A DNA stretch of 36,192 bases, taken from NCBI GenBank assembly GCA_021205385.1, contig JAJPXQ010000052.1:1-36192 (forward strand). The letters are read 5' to 3'. Each line of letters begins with the position of its first letter. Within the stretch, counting starts at the first letter, position 1. Below the pieces are notes generated by a model. The model did no database searches. It saw only the letters and a program-made list of their open reading frames with translations, and had not been told where the DNA came from. This document shows, one piece after another, positions 16,495 through 23,944 of this stretch. A program made the translations under genes and the position numbers. The DNA comes from Lachnospiraceae bacterium (GTDB lineage Bacteria; Bacillota; Clostridia; Lachnospirales; Lachnospiraceae).

Positions 16495-17034
16495 ATGGGA
16501 AGCTGGGGAATTACGGCGATGGAATCGGACGCGGGGCTGGATGCGCTGGCAGCCATAAGGGAACAGATCGCGGAGGAGGGGCGGCTGGATGCAGCACAGA
16601 TCCTTCATGTGTTTAAGAAAGATGCGTGGAACGCCCCGCCGGATTCTATAGAGGGACAGGCACACACAAGTCCGATGATGCTGGCGGAGGTTATGAAAAA
16701 GATCCAGGAAGGGGAAGCAGGCAGCCTGGATTATGAATGGGAGAAGAAAAAGTTCTCCGGGCTTCATTCCTTTACAGCATCCAGGGAATCGCTTGGCTGG
16801 CTGCGGGGGTATCTGACGGAGACTCTGAAAAACAGCAGAGAAAGAGAAGCGGCAAAAGCTGTGCCGGATGGGAAATGGGGAGGATGGTTTCAGGAGAAAG
16901 ACTGGAAGAGCTGGCAGATGCACATGGAGTCGCTGATCGGATATCTGGATGGAGTTTTGGAAGCACCGGGAGAAACGCTGGAACTCATGCCAGCCCGTGA
17001 GCAAAGGCTGTGCCAGATGAAGATGGAAGGATGA
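16495..17034 (+). CDS. DUF4259-like protein
   Basis: 179 residues, soluble. The N-terminus MGSWGITAMESDAGLDAL follows the pattern MGxWGxxxxxNDxAxDxL of the DUF4259/DUF4303-type family, often seen in polymorphic toxin or immunity neighbourhoods, though no toxin is next to it here. The rest is helical and tryptophan-rich (GKWGGWFQEKDWKSWQMHME). The ribosome site GAGGAGG lies rather far upstream (about 14 bases). It sits between VirB2-like and VirB6-like genes. Function unknown. Confidence 0.65.
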   Translation: MGSWGITAMESDAGLDALAAIREQIAEEGRLDAAQILHVFKKDAWNAPPDSIEGQAHTSPMMLAEVMKKIQEGEAGSLDYEWEKKKFSGLHSFTASRESLGWLRGYLTETLKNSREREAAKAVPDGKWGGWFQEKDWKSWQMHMESLIGYLDGVLEAPGETLELMPAREQRLCQMKMEG

Positions 17035-17051
17035 AGGAAGGAGAGAGCGGA

Positions 17052-17474
17052 ATGACCGTGTTTGAAAAGGAACTGAAACGGATTTTTGAAAAGGAAGCGC
17101 TGTTTGCGGATGCGCGCTATGTCGGGAACTGCTGCTATGTGCGGCTTACGGACCAGATCCGGGCAAAGATCAGCTTCGAGACAGGGATGATGGCGAACCA
17201 GTATGACAGGATGAGGGTGGCGCTCATCAACCGGAATGAGGGCATAATCGACAGCATGGTGGTGAAATTTAGCGACCTGTGGGGGTATAAGCGGATCAAT
17301 GCCGCTTCTTCGCCGATCAATCCCCATATCTGGAAGGATGGGCAAAGTGTCAGCTGGTATGGTTACCGGCCGGGGAACGCGGAGTACCGCCAGCTCGCGG
17401 AGGCGGTGGAGGACTATATGGGCATGTTCCAGGAGCCGGTGCAGGAACAGGCGATGGGGCAGAAGCTATGCTGA
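17052..17474 (+). CDS. Unknown ICE protein
   Basis: 140 residues, soluble. It opens MTVFEKELKRIFEKEALFAD and continues with a beta-rich core (VGNCCYVRLTDQIRAKISFE ... YDRMRVALINRNEGIIDSMVVKFSDLWG). I recall relatives beside the VirB6 gene in clostridial ICEs but know no role. ATG 17052 follows AAGGAGAG. It ends 14 bases before the TTG start of the VirB6-like gene. Confidence 0.6.
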   Translation: MTVFEKELKRIFEKEALFADARYVGNCCYVRLTDQIRAKISFETGMMANQYDRMRVALINRNEGIIDSMVVKFSDLWGYKRINAASSPINPHIWKDGQSVSWYGYRPGNAEYRQLAEAVEDYMGMFQEPVQEQAMGQKLC

Positions 17475-17488
17475 TGGGAGGATGTTGA

Positions 17489-18391
17489 TTGTTCATATGG
17501 GATTTTGTCGCCGAGACTGTGCTGGGGCAGATCGTGGACTGGTTCTACGGGCAGCTGGTCGGTTTCCTCGGCGATTTTTTTATGCAGATGGGGAATATGG
17601 GAGCAGAGCTGTTTACCCTTTCCTGGGTGCAGTCCCTGGTGCTGTTCTTCTACCAGATGGCATGGGCTCTGTATGTGACAGGGCTGGTGGTCGCGGTCTT
17701 TGAGTGCGGGATCGAATACCAAAACGGACGGGGAAGCATCCGGGATACCGCGCTCAACGCGGTCAAAGGTTTCCTGGCCGTCAGCCTGTTCACCACGGTT
17801 CCGGTAGAACTGTATCAGTTCTGTGTGTCCCTGCAGGGGAGCTTTACTGCGGAGATTACCGGGCTGGGGGATGATTTTGGAACGGTGGCTGCGAATATCA
17901 TTGCGGAACTCCAGAATGCAGGGGACTGGGAGAGCGCGGCTTCCTCCGGGGTGTTTGGCGGGCTGAGGGCAATCACCAGCCCGATCCTCATCATCTTTAT
18001 TTTAATTATGATGGGCTATGCGGTTATTAAGGTGTTTTTTGCGAATCTGAAGCGCGGGGGCATTCTGCTCATCCAGATCTGTGTGGGGAGCCTTTACATG
18101 TTCAGTGTGCCAAGAGGCTATATCGACGGATTTGTCGGATGGTGTAAACAGGTGGTCGGTCTGTGCTTCACCGCATTCATGCAGGCGACAGTGCTGGTTG
18201 CGGGGCTGATGGTGGTCAAGGACCATGCGCTTCTGGGACTGGGACTGATGCTGTCGGCGGGCGAGATCCCAAGAATTGCCGGGCAGTTCGGACTGGACAC
18301 CGGCACGAGGGCAAATGTGATGGGTGCGGTTTACGCGGCGCAGGGAGTCGTGAACCTGTCGAAGACGGTCACCCAGGTAGTTGCGAGATAG
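17489..18391 (+). CDS. VirB6/TrbL-like polytopic conjugation protein
   Basis: 300 residues with about six hydrophobic segments, near 50-78, 92-108, 158-182, 188-202, 222-246 and 262-295. An N-terminal region without a signal peptide (FIWDFVAETVLGQIVDWFYGQLVGFL) comes first. This is the plan of VirB6/TrbL, the inner-membrane core of the T4SS channel. TTG 17489 is the start, with GGGAGG (17476-17481) 7 bases upstream. It sits in the usual order before VirB3 and VirB4, except that a methylase and a regulator gene are placed in between. Confidence 0.8.
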   Translation: MFIWDFVAETVLGQIVDWFYGQLVGFLGDFFMQMGNMGAELFTLSWVQSLVLFFYQMAWALYVTGLVVAVFECGIEYQNGRGSIRDTALNAVKGFLAVSLFTTVPVELYQFCVSLQGSFTAEITGLGDDFGTVAANIIAELQNAGDWESAASSGVFGGLRAITSPILIIFILIMMGYAVIKVFFANLKRGGILLIQICVGSLYMFSVPRGYIDGFVGWCKQVVGLCFTAFMQATVLVAGLMVVKDHALLGLGLMLSAGEIPRIAGQFGLDTGTRANVMGAVYAAQGVVNLSKTVTQVVAR

Positions 18392-18404
18392 GGGCGCGTG
18401 GGAC

Positions 18405-19796
18405 ATGATGACAATGGGGAGCCTTTTTGACGGAATTGGCGGATTTCCGCTGGCAGCTGTGCATAATGGGATCGTGCCGGTCTGGGCGAGCGAGATCGAA
18501 GTGTTTCCCATGCAGGTGACGAAGAAGCGTTTCCCGGAAATGATCCATGTAGGGGACATTACAAAGCTGGACGGGGCAAAGCTGCCGCCGGTGGATGTAA
18601 TCTGCGGGGGCAGCCCCTGCCAGGATCTGTCTGTTGCGGGAAAACGTCAGGGGCTTTCGGGGGAACGGTCCGGCCTTTTCATGGATCAGGTGCGTATTGT
18701 GAAGGAGATGAGAAAAGCAGATGGGGGACGAAGGATACCAGATCACGCTGTTCGACCTAGATACCTCGTTTGGGAAAATGTTCCCGGAGCCTTCAGCTCC
18801 GCAGGAGGGGAGGACTTCCGGGCGGTCATTGAGGAGATCGTGCGGATCAAGGACTGTTCCTGTCATGTGCCTCGACCTGACGCCGGGCGCTGGGGATCTG
18901 CTGGGGCAGCCATTCTGGGAAATCAATTCAGCCTGGCTTGGCGAGTCCTGGACGCTCAATTCTGGGGAGTCGCCCAGAGACGCCGTCGTATCTTCCTTGT
19001 CGCAGATTTTGGAGGGCTCACCGCCTGCCAGATATTATTTAAGCAGGAAAGCCTGCCGGGGAATCCTGCGGAGATCGAGGGAACGGGGCAAGGAGCTGCC
19101 GGATCAGTTGAGGAGGGCGCTGGAGATCCAGGCGGGGTTGAAGTGGGGGTGAACGAGAACAATCAGCCGGTGCTGTTTGAAAACCATGGGATCGATGCAC
19201 GTTACACCGGGCCGCATGAAGTCGCGCCAACGATGTCAGCAAGATATGGGACGGGCGGAAACAATGTGCCTTTGGTGACGGAGGAAGCGGAGAGTTATTG
19301 TATAGCGGGAAATATCATCGACAGAGAAGTGAAAAACGGAGGGAACGGCCTCGGCTGTCAGCCGGATATTTCCTACACCCTGACCGGGATGGACCGCCAT
19401 GCTGTGTATAGCCGTCAGCGTAGCGATCTGTTCCTTGCCAACGAGGTGACAGCAACCCAGAGCGCCAGGCAGCATAAGGATGCCACAGATCTGGTCTGTC
19501 AGCCTTATCAGGATACAGTAGGAACCCTTGTGAATGCAGACCATAAGGGGATCAATAATCAGTATGTGGATGCGGACAAATGTGTTGTGGAAGCAAGAAA
19601 TCTGATCAGGCGGCTAACACCGCTGGAATGTGAACGCCTGCAGGGGTTCCCGGACGGCTGGACGGATATACCGGGCGCTTCTGACAGCGCCAGGTATAAA
19701 GCCCTTGGGAACAGCGTGGCAATTCCCTGTGTAGACTTTGTCCTGCATGGAATCGCTTATTTTCTGCGGGAACGGCAGGAAAATCAGCCGCCGTAA
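18405..19796 (+). CDS. Orphan DNA cytosine-5 methyltransferase (Dcm family), dual-coded in the middle
   Basis: 463 residues. Motifs in order: I GSLFDGIGGF (5-14), IV GGSPCQDLSVAGKRQGL with the catalytic Cys72, VI VWENVPGAF, VIII QRRRRIF, then a long variable target-recognition region, IX RRLTPLECERLQGFPDGW, X YKALGNSVAIPC. All catalytic parts are present, so it should be active. No restriction endonuclease is adjacent. Start options are TTG 18381, ATG 18405, 18408 and 18414; the ribosome site is weak for all, and I chose 18405. Between 18721 and 19152 a second frame also codes for a protein-like sequence (separate entry). It is inserted between VirB6-like and VirB3-like genes. Likely role: protecting transferred DNA from host restriction. 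Confidence 0.92.
   Translation: MMTMGSLFDGIGGFPLAAVHNGIVPVWASEIEVFPMQVTKKRFPEMIHVGDITKLDGAKLPPVDVICGGSPCQDLSVAGKRQGLSGERSGLFMDQVRIVKEMRKADGGRRIPDHAVRPRYLVWENVPGAFSSAGGEDFRAVIEEIVRIKDCSCHVPRPDAGRWGSAGAAILGNQFSLAWRVLDAQFWGVAQRRRRIFLVADFGGLTACQILFKQESLPGNPAEIEGTGQGAAGSVEEGAGDPGGVEVGVNENNQPVLFENHGIDARYTGPHEVAPTMSARYGTGGNNVPLVTEEAESYCIAGNIIDREVKNGGNGLGCQPDISYTLTGMDRHAVYSRQRSDLFLANEVTATQSARQHKDATDLVCQPYQDTVGTLVNADHKGINNQYVDADKCVVEARNLIRRLTPLECERLQGFPDGWTDIPGASDSARYKALGNSVAIPCVDFVLHGIAYFLRERQENQPP
18721..19152 (+). CDS. Gene wholly embedded in the cytosine methylase, +1 frame
   Basis: 143 residues in the +1 frame relative to the methylase. It starts at ATG 18721, with AAGGAG about 13 bases upstream. 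The sequence is protein-like: TLFDLDTSFGKMFPEPSAPQ, GRTSGRSLRRSC, VMCLDLTPGAGDLLGQPFWE, LSQILEGSPPARYYLS, ACRGILRRSRERGKELP. I recall homologues with the same blocks (TSFGK..PE.SAP, LSQIL...YYLS..AC.GILRR...RGK.LP) annotated as hypothetical proteins at cytosine methylase genes of clostridial phages and ICEs. The methylase frame is intact over the same bases, so this is not a frameshift. The protein is basic and cysteine-containing; function unknown. Alternatively it is a chance open frame, which I consider less likely. Confidence 0.65.
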   Translation: MGDEGYQITLFDLDTSFGKMFPEPSAPQEGRTSGRSLRRSCGSRTVPVMCLDLTPGAGDLLGQPFWEINSAWLGESWTLNSGESPRDAVVSSLSQILEGSPPARYYLSRKACRGILRRSRERGKELPDQLRRALEIQAGLKWG

Positions 19797-19838
19797 TTTT
19801 GTTGGTTCTGCTTTATTTTGTGGGCAATCTTTGTTGGG

Positions 19839-19875
19839 TATGGCCATAGCTATTCCCTGTCATTGTCGATATACT
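19839..19875 (+). promoter_or_regulatory. Possible promoter/operator of the tandem RHH gene
   Basis: TATGGCCATA (19839-19848) is a perfect 10-bp palindrome, and TATACT at 19870-19875 is a reasonable -10 box; no good -35 is seen 16-18 bases upstream. The palindrome would suit an operator for the ribbon-helix-helix protein encoded 34 bases downstream. Weak evidence. Confidence 0.3.
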
Positions 19876-19908
19876 TGGCTTGTAAAAAAGAGGAAGGAGG
19901 TTCCACGC

Positions 19909-20205
19909 ATGGAAAACCGGAAAAACCTGTGTGCCATGATCCCGGAAACCCTGCACCAGCAGGTACGCTCAGAGCAGGAAAACATGGGTCTGAAACTGAG
20001 CGAGTATGTGGAGATGGTGCTGCGGGAACACTTTGAGACAGGAGGGAAAGCGATGGCAAACGGGACAAGGACGCTGGCCTTTCAGGTGCCGGAGGAGCTT
20101 TTTGTGAAGATCAAGGAGCATCTGAAAAAGACAGGGATGAGCCAGAAGGAGTTCGTGATCGGGCTGATCGAGGAAGCGCTTCGGGAGGCCGAAGAAACAG
20201 AGTAA
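19909..20205 (+). CDS. Tandem ribbon-helix-helix protein
   Basis: 98 residues that look like two Arc/CopG-type ribbon-helix-helix units in one chain. The first is about 4-44 (NLCAMIPETLHQQVRSEQEN, then GLKLSEYVEMVLREHF). The second is about 52-94 (TLAFQVPEELFVKIKEHLKK, then MSQKEFVIGLIEEALRE). RHH proteins normally dimerise to bind DNA; a fused pair could act as a single-chain dimer. ATG 19909 is 8 bases behind AAGGAGG. A terminator follows at 20237, and a palindrome lies upstream, so it may form its own autoregulated unit within the T4SS operon. Confidence 0.7.
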   Translation: MENRKNLCAMIPETLHQQVRSEQENMGLKLSEYVEMVLREHFETGGKAMANGTRTLAFQVPEELFVKIKEHLKKTGMSQKEFVIGLIEEALREAEETE

Positions 20206-20235
20206 AAAGAAAACAAAATGACAGATCTGTGGGAA

Positions 20236-20269
20236 GCTGCCGGGGCAAAGCGCATCGGCGGTTTTTCTT
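20236..20269 (+). terminator. Intrinsic terminator after the RHH gene
   Basis: CTGCCG (20237-20242) pairs with CGGCGG (20256-20261), with one U.G pair and flanking A/T pairs, and is followed by TTTTTCTTT. It lies just before the VirB3-like gene, so T4SS expression downstream would need read-through or antitermination. Confidence 0.65.
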
Positions 20270-20282
20270 TGGACGGAGGTGA

Positions 20283-20552
20283 ATGCTTCTGTATATCTAT
20301 CCTGACAATCTGAAATCCAAAGCTACGCTCTGGTTCTGGCAGCTGCGGGATATCGGTGTGATCGGCGTGTGTGCGTTGCTCTCAGTTCTTGCGCTGACAC
20401 AGACCGGGCTCTTTTTCCCGGCTGTGGCGACTGCGGTGTATGCTTTTCTGACGATCCGCGTGGAAGATATCAGCATCCTGGATTTTATCCGCTATGCCTG
20501 TGAATATTTCTTCCTGAGACAACAGTTTTATGAGTGGAGGTATATGGGTTGA
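20283..20552 (+). CDS. VirB3/PrgI-like conjugation membrane protein
   Basis: 89 residues. Two adjacent hydrophobic helices (about 25-60) are preceded by LYIYPDNLKSKATLWFWQLRD and followed by DFIRYACEYFFLRQQFYEWR. Size, topology and position just before VirB4-type genes fit VirB3. GGAGG (20275-20279) is only 3 bases from ATG 20283; a CTG at 20289 would have the normal 9-base spacing, so the first two residues are uncertain. The stop overlaps the next start (TTGA). Confidence 0.75.
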   Translation: MLLYIYPDNLKSKATLWFWQLRDIGVIGVCALLSVLALTQTGLFFPAVATAVYAFLTIRVEDISILDFIRYACEYFFLRQQFYEWRYMG

Positions 20553-21139
20553 GCCGGAAGAAACAGAAAGAAGAAAAACAGAGAGCCTGTACGCGCCAGT
20601 TGATCGGCGCGAGGGCGATCACGGATTACAGCCTGAAGACCTATGGGCATGGGGAGCTGGTGTACTTTATGGTGAAACCCTCCAATATTTCGGTACTCTC
20701 GGAGGCCAGTGTGGGTGCGCGGATTTATGCGCTTATGAATGTGTTGAAAGGGGTGGCAGAGATCGAGATGCTGTGCCTGAACAGCAGGGAGAGCTTTGAG
20801 GATAATAAGCATTTTCTGCGGATGCGGATGGAGAAGGAGCATAATCCGGCCATCCGGAAACTGCTGGAGAAGGATCAGACGCACCTTGACCGGATACAGG
20901 TACAGATGGCGACGGCCAGGGAGTTCCTGATTATCATCCGCCTGAAGGACGAGAAAGAATCCGAGGTGTTTCCCTATCTCTCACGGATTGAGAAGTCACT
21001 CAAGGAGCAGGGCTTCTCTGTGAAGCGGGCAGACGGGGAGGATATCAAACGCCTGATGGCGGTATACTACGAGCAGAATGTGACAACAGAAAAATTTGAA
21101 GACTTTGACGGGGAGCGGTGGATCATTCCGGATGATTGA
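20549..21139 (+). CDS. Separate VirB4 N-terminal-domain-like conjugation protein
   Basis: 196 residues, soluble, no Walker motifs. The body (GHGELVYFMVKPSNISVLSE, then ARIYALMNVLKGVAEIEMLC, HLDRIQVQMATAREFLIIIR, PYLSRIEKSLKEQGFSVKR) has the alpha/beta pattern of the N-terminal domain of VirB4/TraC ATPases. TTG 20549 overlaps the VirB3-like stop, with GGAGG upstream. It is separated from the real VirB4 by the Fic gene, and VirB4 has its own N-terminal region, so this is either a split-off domain or a paralogous partner. The assignment is inference from pattern and position. Confidence 0.55.
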   Translation: MSRKKQKEEKQRACTRQLIGARAITDYSLKTYGHGELVYFMVKPSNISVLSEASVGARIYALMNVLKGVAEIEMLCLNSRESFEDNKHFLRMRMEKEHNPAIRKLLEKDQTHLDRIQVQMATAREFLIIIRLKDEKESEVFPYLSRIEKSLKEQGFSVKRADGEDIKRLMAVYYEQNVTTEKFEDFDGERWIIPDD

Positions 21140-21160
21140 TGGGCATGCTGGCGAAAGAAA

Positions 21161-21189
21161 TAGACTTTTTTCATGGGAGAAGATATAAT
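21161..21189 (+). promoter_or_regulatory. Sigma-A-type promoter for the Fic gene
   Basis: TAGACT (21161-21166), a 17-base spacer and a consensus TATAAT (21184-21189) lie 62 bases before the Fic start. It gives the Fic gene transcription independent of the T4SS operon. Confidence 0.7.
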
Positions 21190-21250
21190 GGGGGAGATGA
21201 TATAAAGAAGTGATGCAGTATGACTTATCAGGAGTGAGAGGGGTGAGCAT

Positions 21251-22015
21251 ATGGATTATGCGGCATTATTAAAAAAGAGGGATCAATATCAGAAAAGCCT
21301 GTTATCAATACCGGCGTACACTCTGCTGACATATGAGCAGGCGTTCGAGGTTGAGTATACGCATAATTCCACCGCGATTGAGGGAAATACCCTGACGCTT
21401 GTTGAGACGAAGGTGCTTTTGGAAGACGGGATTTCGGTCGGCGGCAAGAAGCTCCGGGAGCTGTATGAGGCGGTAAACCATCGGAATGCATATCGCTATG
21501 TGAAGGAGTGCATCGAAAAGAAGCTGCCGCTGGATGAAAAGATTGTAAAGGACATTCATGCGATGCTTATGGATCACATCTTTATCGGTGGTATTTACCG
21601 GGACATGGATGTCTATATTTCCGGAGCACAGCACACACCGCCTTCCCCGAATGAGATGTACCGGCAGATAAAAAATTTCTATATAGATCTGACATGGAAG
21701 GGGAAGGAACTGAATCCTGTCGAGCTTGCCGCCTGGACCCATGCGGAGTTTGTCCGCATCCATCCGTTCCCGGACGGTAATGGCAGAACCTCGCGTCTGA
21801 TCATGAATTACCAGCTTCTGGCGAATGGCTTCCCGGCGGTCTCCATCGCAAAGGAGGATCGGCTGGAATATTTCAACTGTCTGGAAGCGTATGCCATGGA
21901 AGGAAACCTCGTGCCGTTTGCAGATATGGTGGCAGTGCTGGAAGACAGGCAGCTTGACCGTTACCTTCATATGGCAGAGCCAAAACAGGAGATGGATCAG
22001 TTCCCTAAGATGTAA
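21251..22015 (+). CDS. Fic-domain protein, class II layout
   Basis: 254 residues. The Fic motif HPFPDGNGRTSRL starts at H171 and has every catalytic residue (His, acidic residue, Asn, Arg). Fic enzymes usually transfer AMP from ATP to a hydroxyl of a target protein. An inhibitory motif of the S/T-xxx-E-G/N type is present N-terminal to the Fic core in the same chain (S40 to G45, TAIEG), typical of self-inhibited class II proteins. No separate antitoxin is encoded nearby. The gene has its own promoter (21161) and terminator (22042) and lies inside the T4SS operon. A role as toxin, plasmid-type stability factor or defence factor is possible; the target cannot be read from the sequence. Confidence 0.9.
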   Translation: MDYAALLKKRDQYQKSLLSIPAYTLLTYEQAFEVEYTHNSTAIEGNTLTLVETKVLLEDGISVGGKKLRELYEAVNHRNAYRYVKECIEKKLPLDEKIVKDIHAMLMDHIFIGGIYRDMDVYISGAQHTPPSPNEMYRQIKNFYIDLTWKGKELNPVELAAWTHAEFVRIHPFPDGNGRTSRLIMNYQLLANGFPAVSIAKEDRLEYFNCLEAYAMEGNLVPFADMVAVLEDRQLDRYLHMAEPKQEMDQFPKM

Positions 22016-22041
22016 TTATCAACAGAAAAAGGACGGCCGTG

Positions 22042-22073
22042 CGTCGGATGCAGAAATGTGTCCGGCGTTTTTT
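22042..22073 (+). terminator. Intrinsic terminator after the Fic gene
   Basis: CGTCGGA (22042-22048) pairs with TCCGGCG (22061-22067), one U.G pair, 12-nt loop, followed by TTTTTT (22068-22073). With the promoter at 21161 it delimits the Fic gene as a self-contained cassette. Confidence 0.8.
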
Positions 22074-22101
22074 ACGCGAAAAAACAGATTGGAGGTGCCT
22101 G

Positions 22102-23931
22102 TTGAGAAGACAGCATGCCACATATATGGCATCGGAGGAGGATGTTCATATCCAGAGCTTTCTGGATATGGTCGCGCCCTCCGTTATCAAATTTGAGACG
22201 GATTATTTTATCTGTGGGAACACTTACCGCTGTGTGTGGGCGCTGCGGGAGTACCCGACCGCCACGGACGAGCAGGCGATTTTATCTCACCTGGGGGAGA
22301 AGGATGGCGTGACCCTGCGTATCTACACCCGTCACGTGACACCGGCCGAGGAGCGGAAGATCATCAGCAACGCCGCCAATAAGAACCGCATGGACAGGAG
22401 TAATACCAGCGACCTGCAGCAGACGGTCCTGGCGGAGAGCAATCTGCAGGACGTAGCGACCATTGTGGCGCAGATGCACCGCAGCCGGGAACCGCTTCTC
22501 CACACAGCGGTCTATCTGGAGCTGTGTGCCAATGGAATGGATCAGCTAAAGCTCCTCCAGACGGAGGTGCTGACGGAACTGATCCGCTCCAAGTTAAACG
22601 TGGACCGGTTGATGCTCCGCCAGCAGCAGGGCTTCCAGTGTGTGATGCCGACGGGCTGGAACCTGTTCCGCGACCAGTTTGAACGTGTGCTTCCGGCCAG
22701 CAGCGTGGCAAACCTGTATCCCTTTAATTATTCCGGGAAGACCGACCCACAGGGATTTTACATTGGACGGGATAAATTCGGGAGCAACGTGCTGGTGGAT
22801 TTCAATCGCCGCGCGGATGACAAGACCAATGCCAACATCCTGATCCTTGGTAACAGCGGACAGGGGAAAAGCTATCTGTTAAAGCTCCTCCTGACAAATC
22901 TTCGGGAGGCGGGGATGCAGGTGTGTGCGCTGGACCCGGAGATGGAGTATGGGGAACTGACAGAAAACCTGGGTGGGTGCTTCATCGACCTGATGGACGG
23001 GGAGTTTATCATCAATCCGCTGGAGCCAAAGACCTGGGACGATGCCGGAAGTCCGGAGGATATGGATGCCCCGCAGACCTTCCGCATTCGTTCCCGCCTA
23101 TCGCAGCACATCAGCTTTCTGAAGGATTTCTTCCGGAGCTATAAAGATTTTACTGACCGGGAGGTCGATGTGATTGAGATCATGCTGCAGAAGCTGTACC
23201 GCAGTTGGGGCATCACCGACCAGAGCAATTTTAGCCGGATCACATCGGAGGAGTACCCGATCCTGTCCGACCTGTATGCATTTATGGAAGAAGAATATCA
23301 GAACTTTGAACAGGGCGGCGGGCAGATCTACACGGCGGATATGCTGCGCGGGATACTGCTGGGGCTGAACTCCATGTGTGTCGGTGCGGAGAGCAAGTTT
23401 TTCAATGGGCATACCAATATTACTGATTCCGGCTTTGCCACCTTTGGGGTCAAGGGGCTTCTGCAGGCGAGCCGGAGCCTGAAAAATGCCCTGCTGTTCA
23501 ACGTGCTTTCTTTCATGAGTGACAAGCTGCTGACAGAGGGAAACACGGTAGCCAGCCTGGATGAGTTCTACCTGTTCCTGAGTAATCTGACCGCAGTGGA
23601 GTATGTCCGCAACTGCATGAAGCGTGTGCGCAAGAAAGACTCGGCGGTCGTTATCGCCAGCCAGAATCTGGAGGATTTCAATCTGGACGGCATCCGGGAG
23701 TATACCAAGCCGCTCTTTTCCATTCCCACGCACCAGTTTCTGTTCAATGCGGGCAGCATCGACGCCAGGTTTTATACGGATACCCTACAGCTGGAGGAGA
23801 GCGAATACAACCTGATCCGTTATCCGCAGCGAGGCGTCTGTTTGTATAAATGCGGCAATGAACGCTACAACCTGATGGTTCATGCGCCGGAGCATAAAGC
23901 AAAGCTGTTCGGAAAAGCGGGCGGCAGATAG
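22102..23931 (+). CDS. VirB4-family conjugation ATPase
   Basis: 609 residues. The N-terminal 230 residues are the VirB4-type domain (VIKFETDYFICGNTYRCVWALREYP). Walker A GNSGQGKS is at 250-257; downstream ATPase motifs include VCALDPEMEY, TVASLDEFYLFL (Walker B-like, with acidic D-E) and DSAVVIASQNLEDF. VirB4 energises T4SS assembly and substrate transfer at the membrane. TTG 22102 is the start, 6 bases behind GGAGG (22091-22095); an earlier in-frame ATG (22039) lies in the Fic terminator. The upstream VirB4-N-like gene should work with it. It is followed 13 bases on by the amidoligase. Confidence 0.9.
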   Translation: MRRQHATYMASEEDVHIQSFLDMVAPSVIKFETDYFICGNTYRCVWALREYPTATDEQAILSHLGEKDGVTLRIYTRHVTPAEERKIISNAANKNRMDRSNTSDLQQTVLAESNLQDVATIVAQMHRSREPLLHTAVYLELCANGMDQLKLLQTEVLTELIRSKLNVDRLMLRQQQGFQCVMPTGWNLFRDQFERVLPASSVANLYPFNYSGKTDPQGFYIGRDKFGSNVLVDFNRRADDKTNANILILGNSGQGKSYLLKLLLTNLREAGMQVCALDPEMEYGELTENLGGCFIDLMDGEFIINPLEPKTWDDAGSPEDMDAPQTFRIRSRLSQHISFLKDFFRSYKDFTDREVDVIEIMLQKLYRSWGITDQSNFSRITSEEYPILSDLYAFMEEEYQNFEQGGGQIYTADMLRGILLGLNSMCVGAESKFFNGHTNITDSGFATFGVKGLLQASRSLKNALLFNVLSFMSDKLLTEGNTVASLDEFYLFLSNLTAVEYVRNCMKRVRKKDSAVVIASQNLEDFNLDGIREYTKPLFSIPTHQFLFNAGSIDARFYTDTLQLEESEYNLIRYPQRGVCLYKCGNERYNLMVHAPEHKAKLFGKAGGR

Positions 23932-23944
23932 GGGGTAACGGCAA

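Noticed and set aside
18721-19152. Frameshift in the cytosine methylase
   Set aside because: The methylase frame runs without stop through all motifs from 18405 to 19796, so the other open frame is additional rather than a broken piece.
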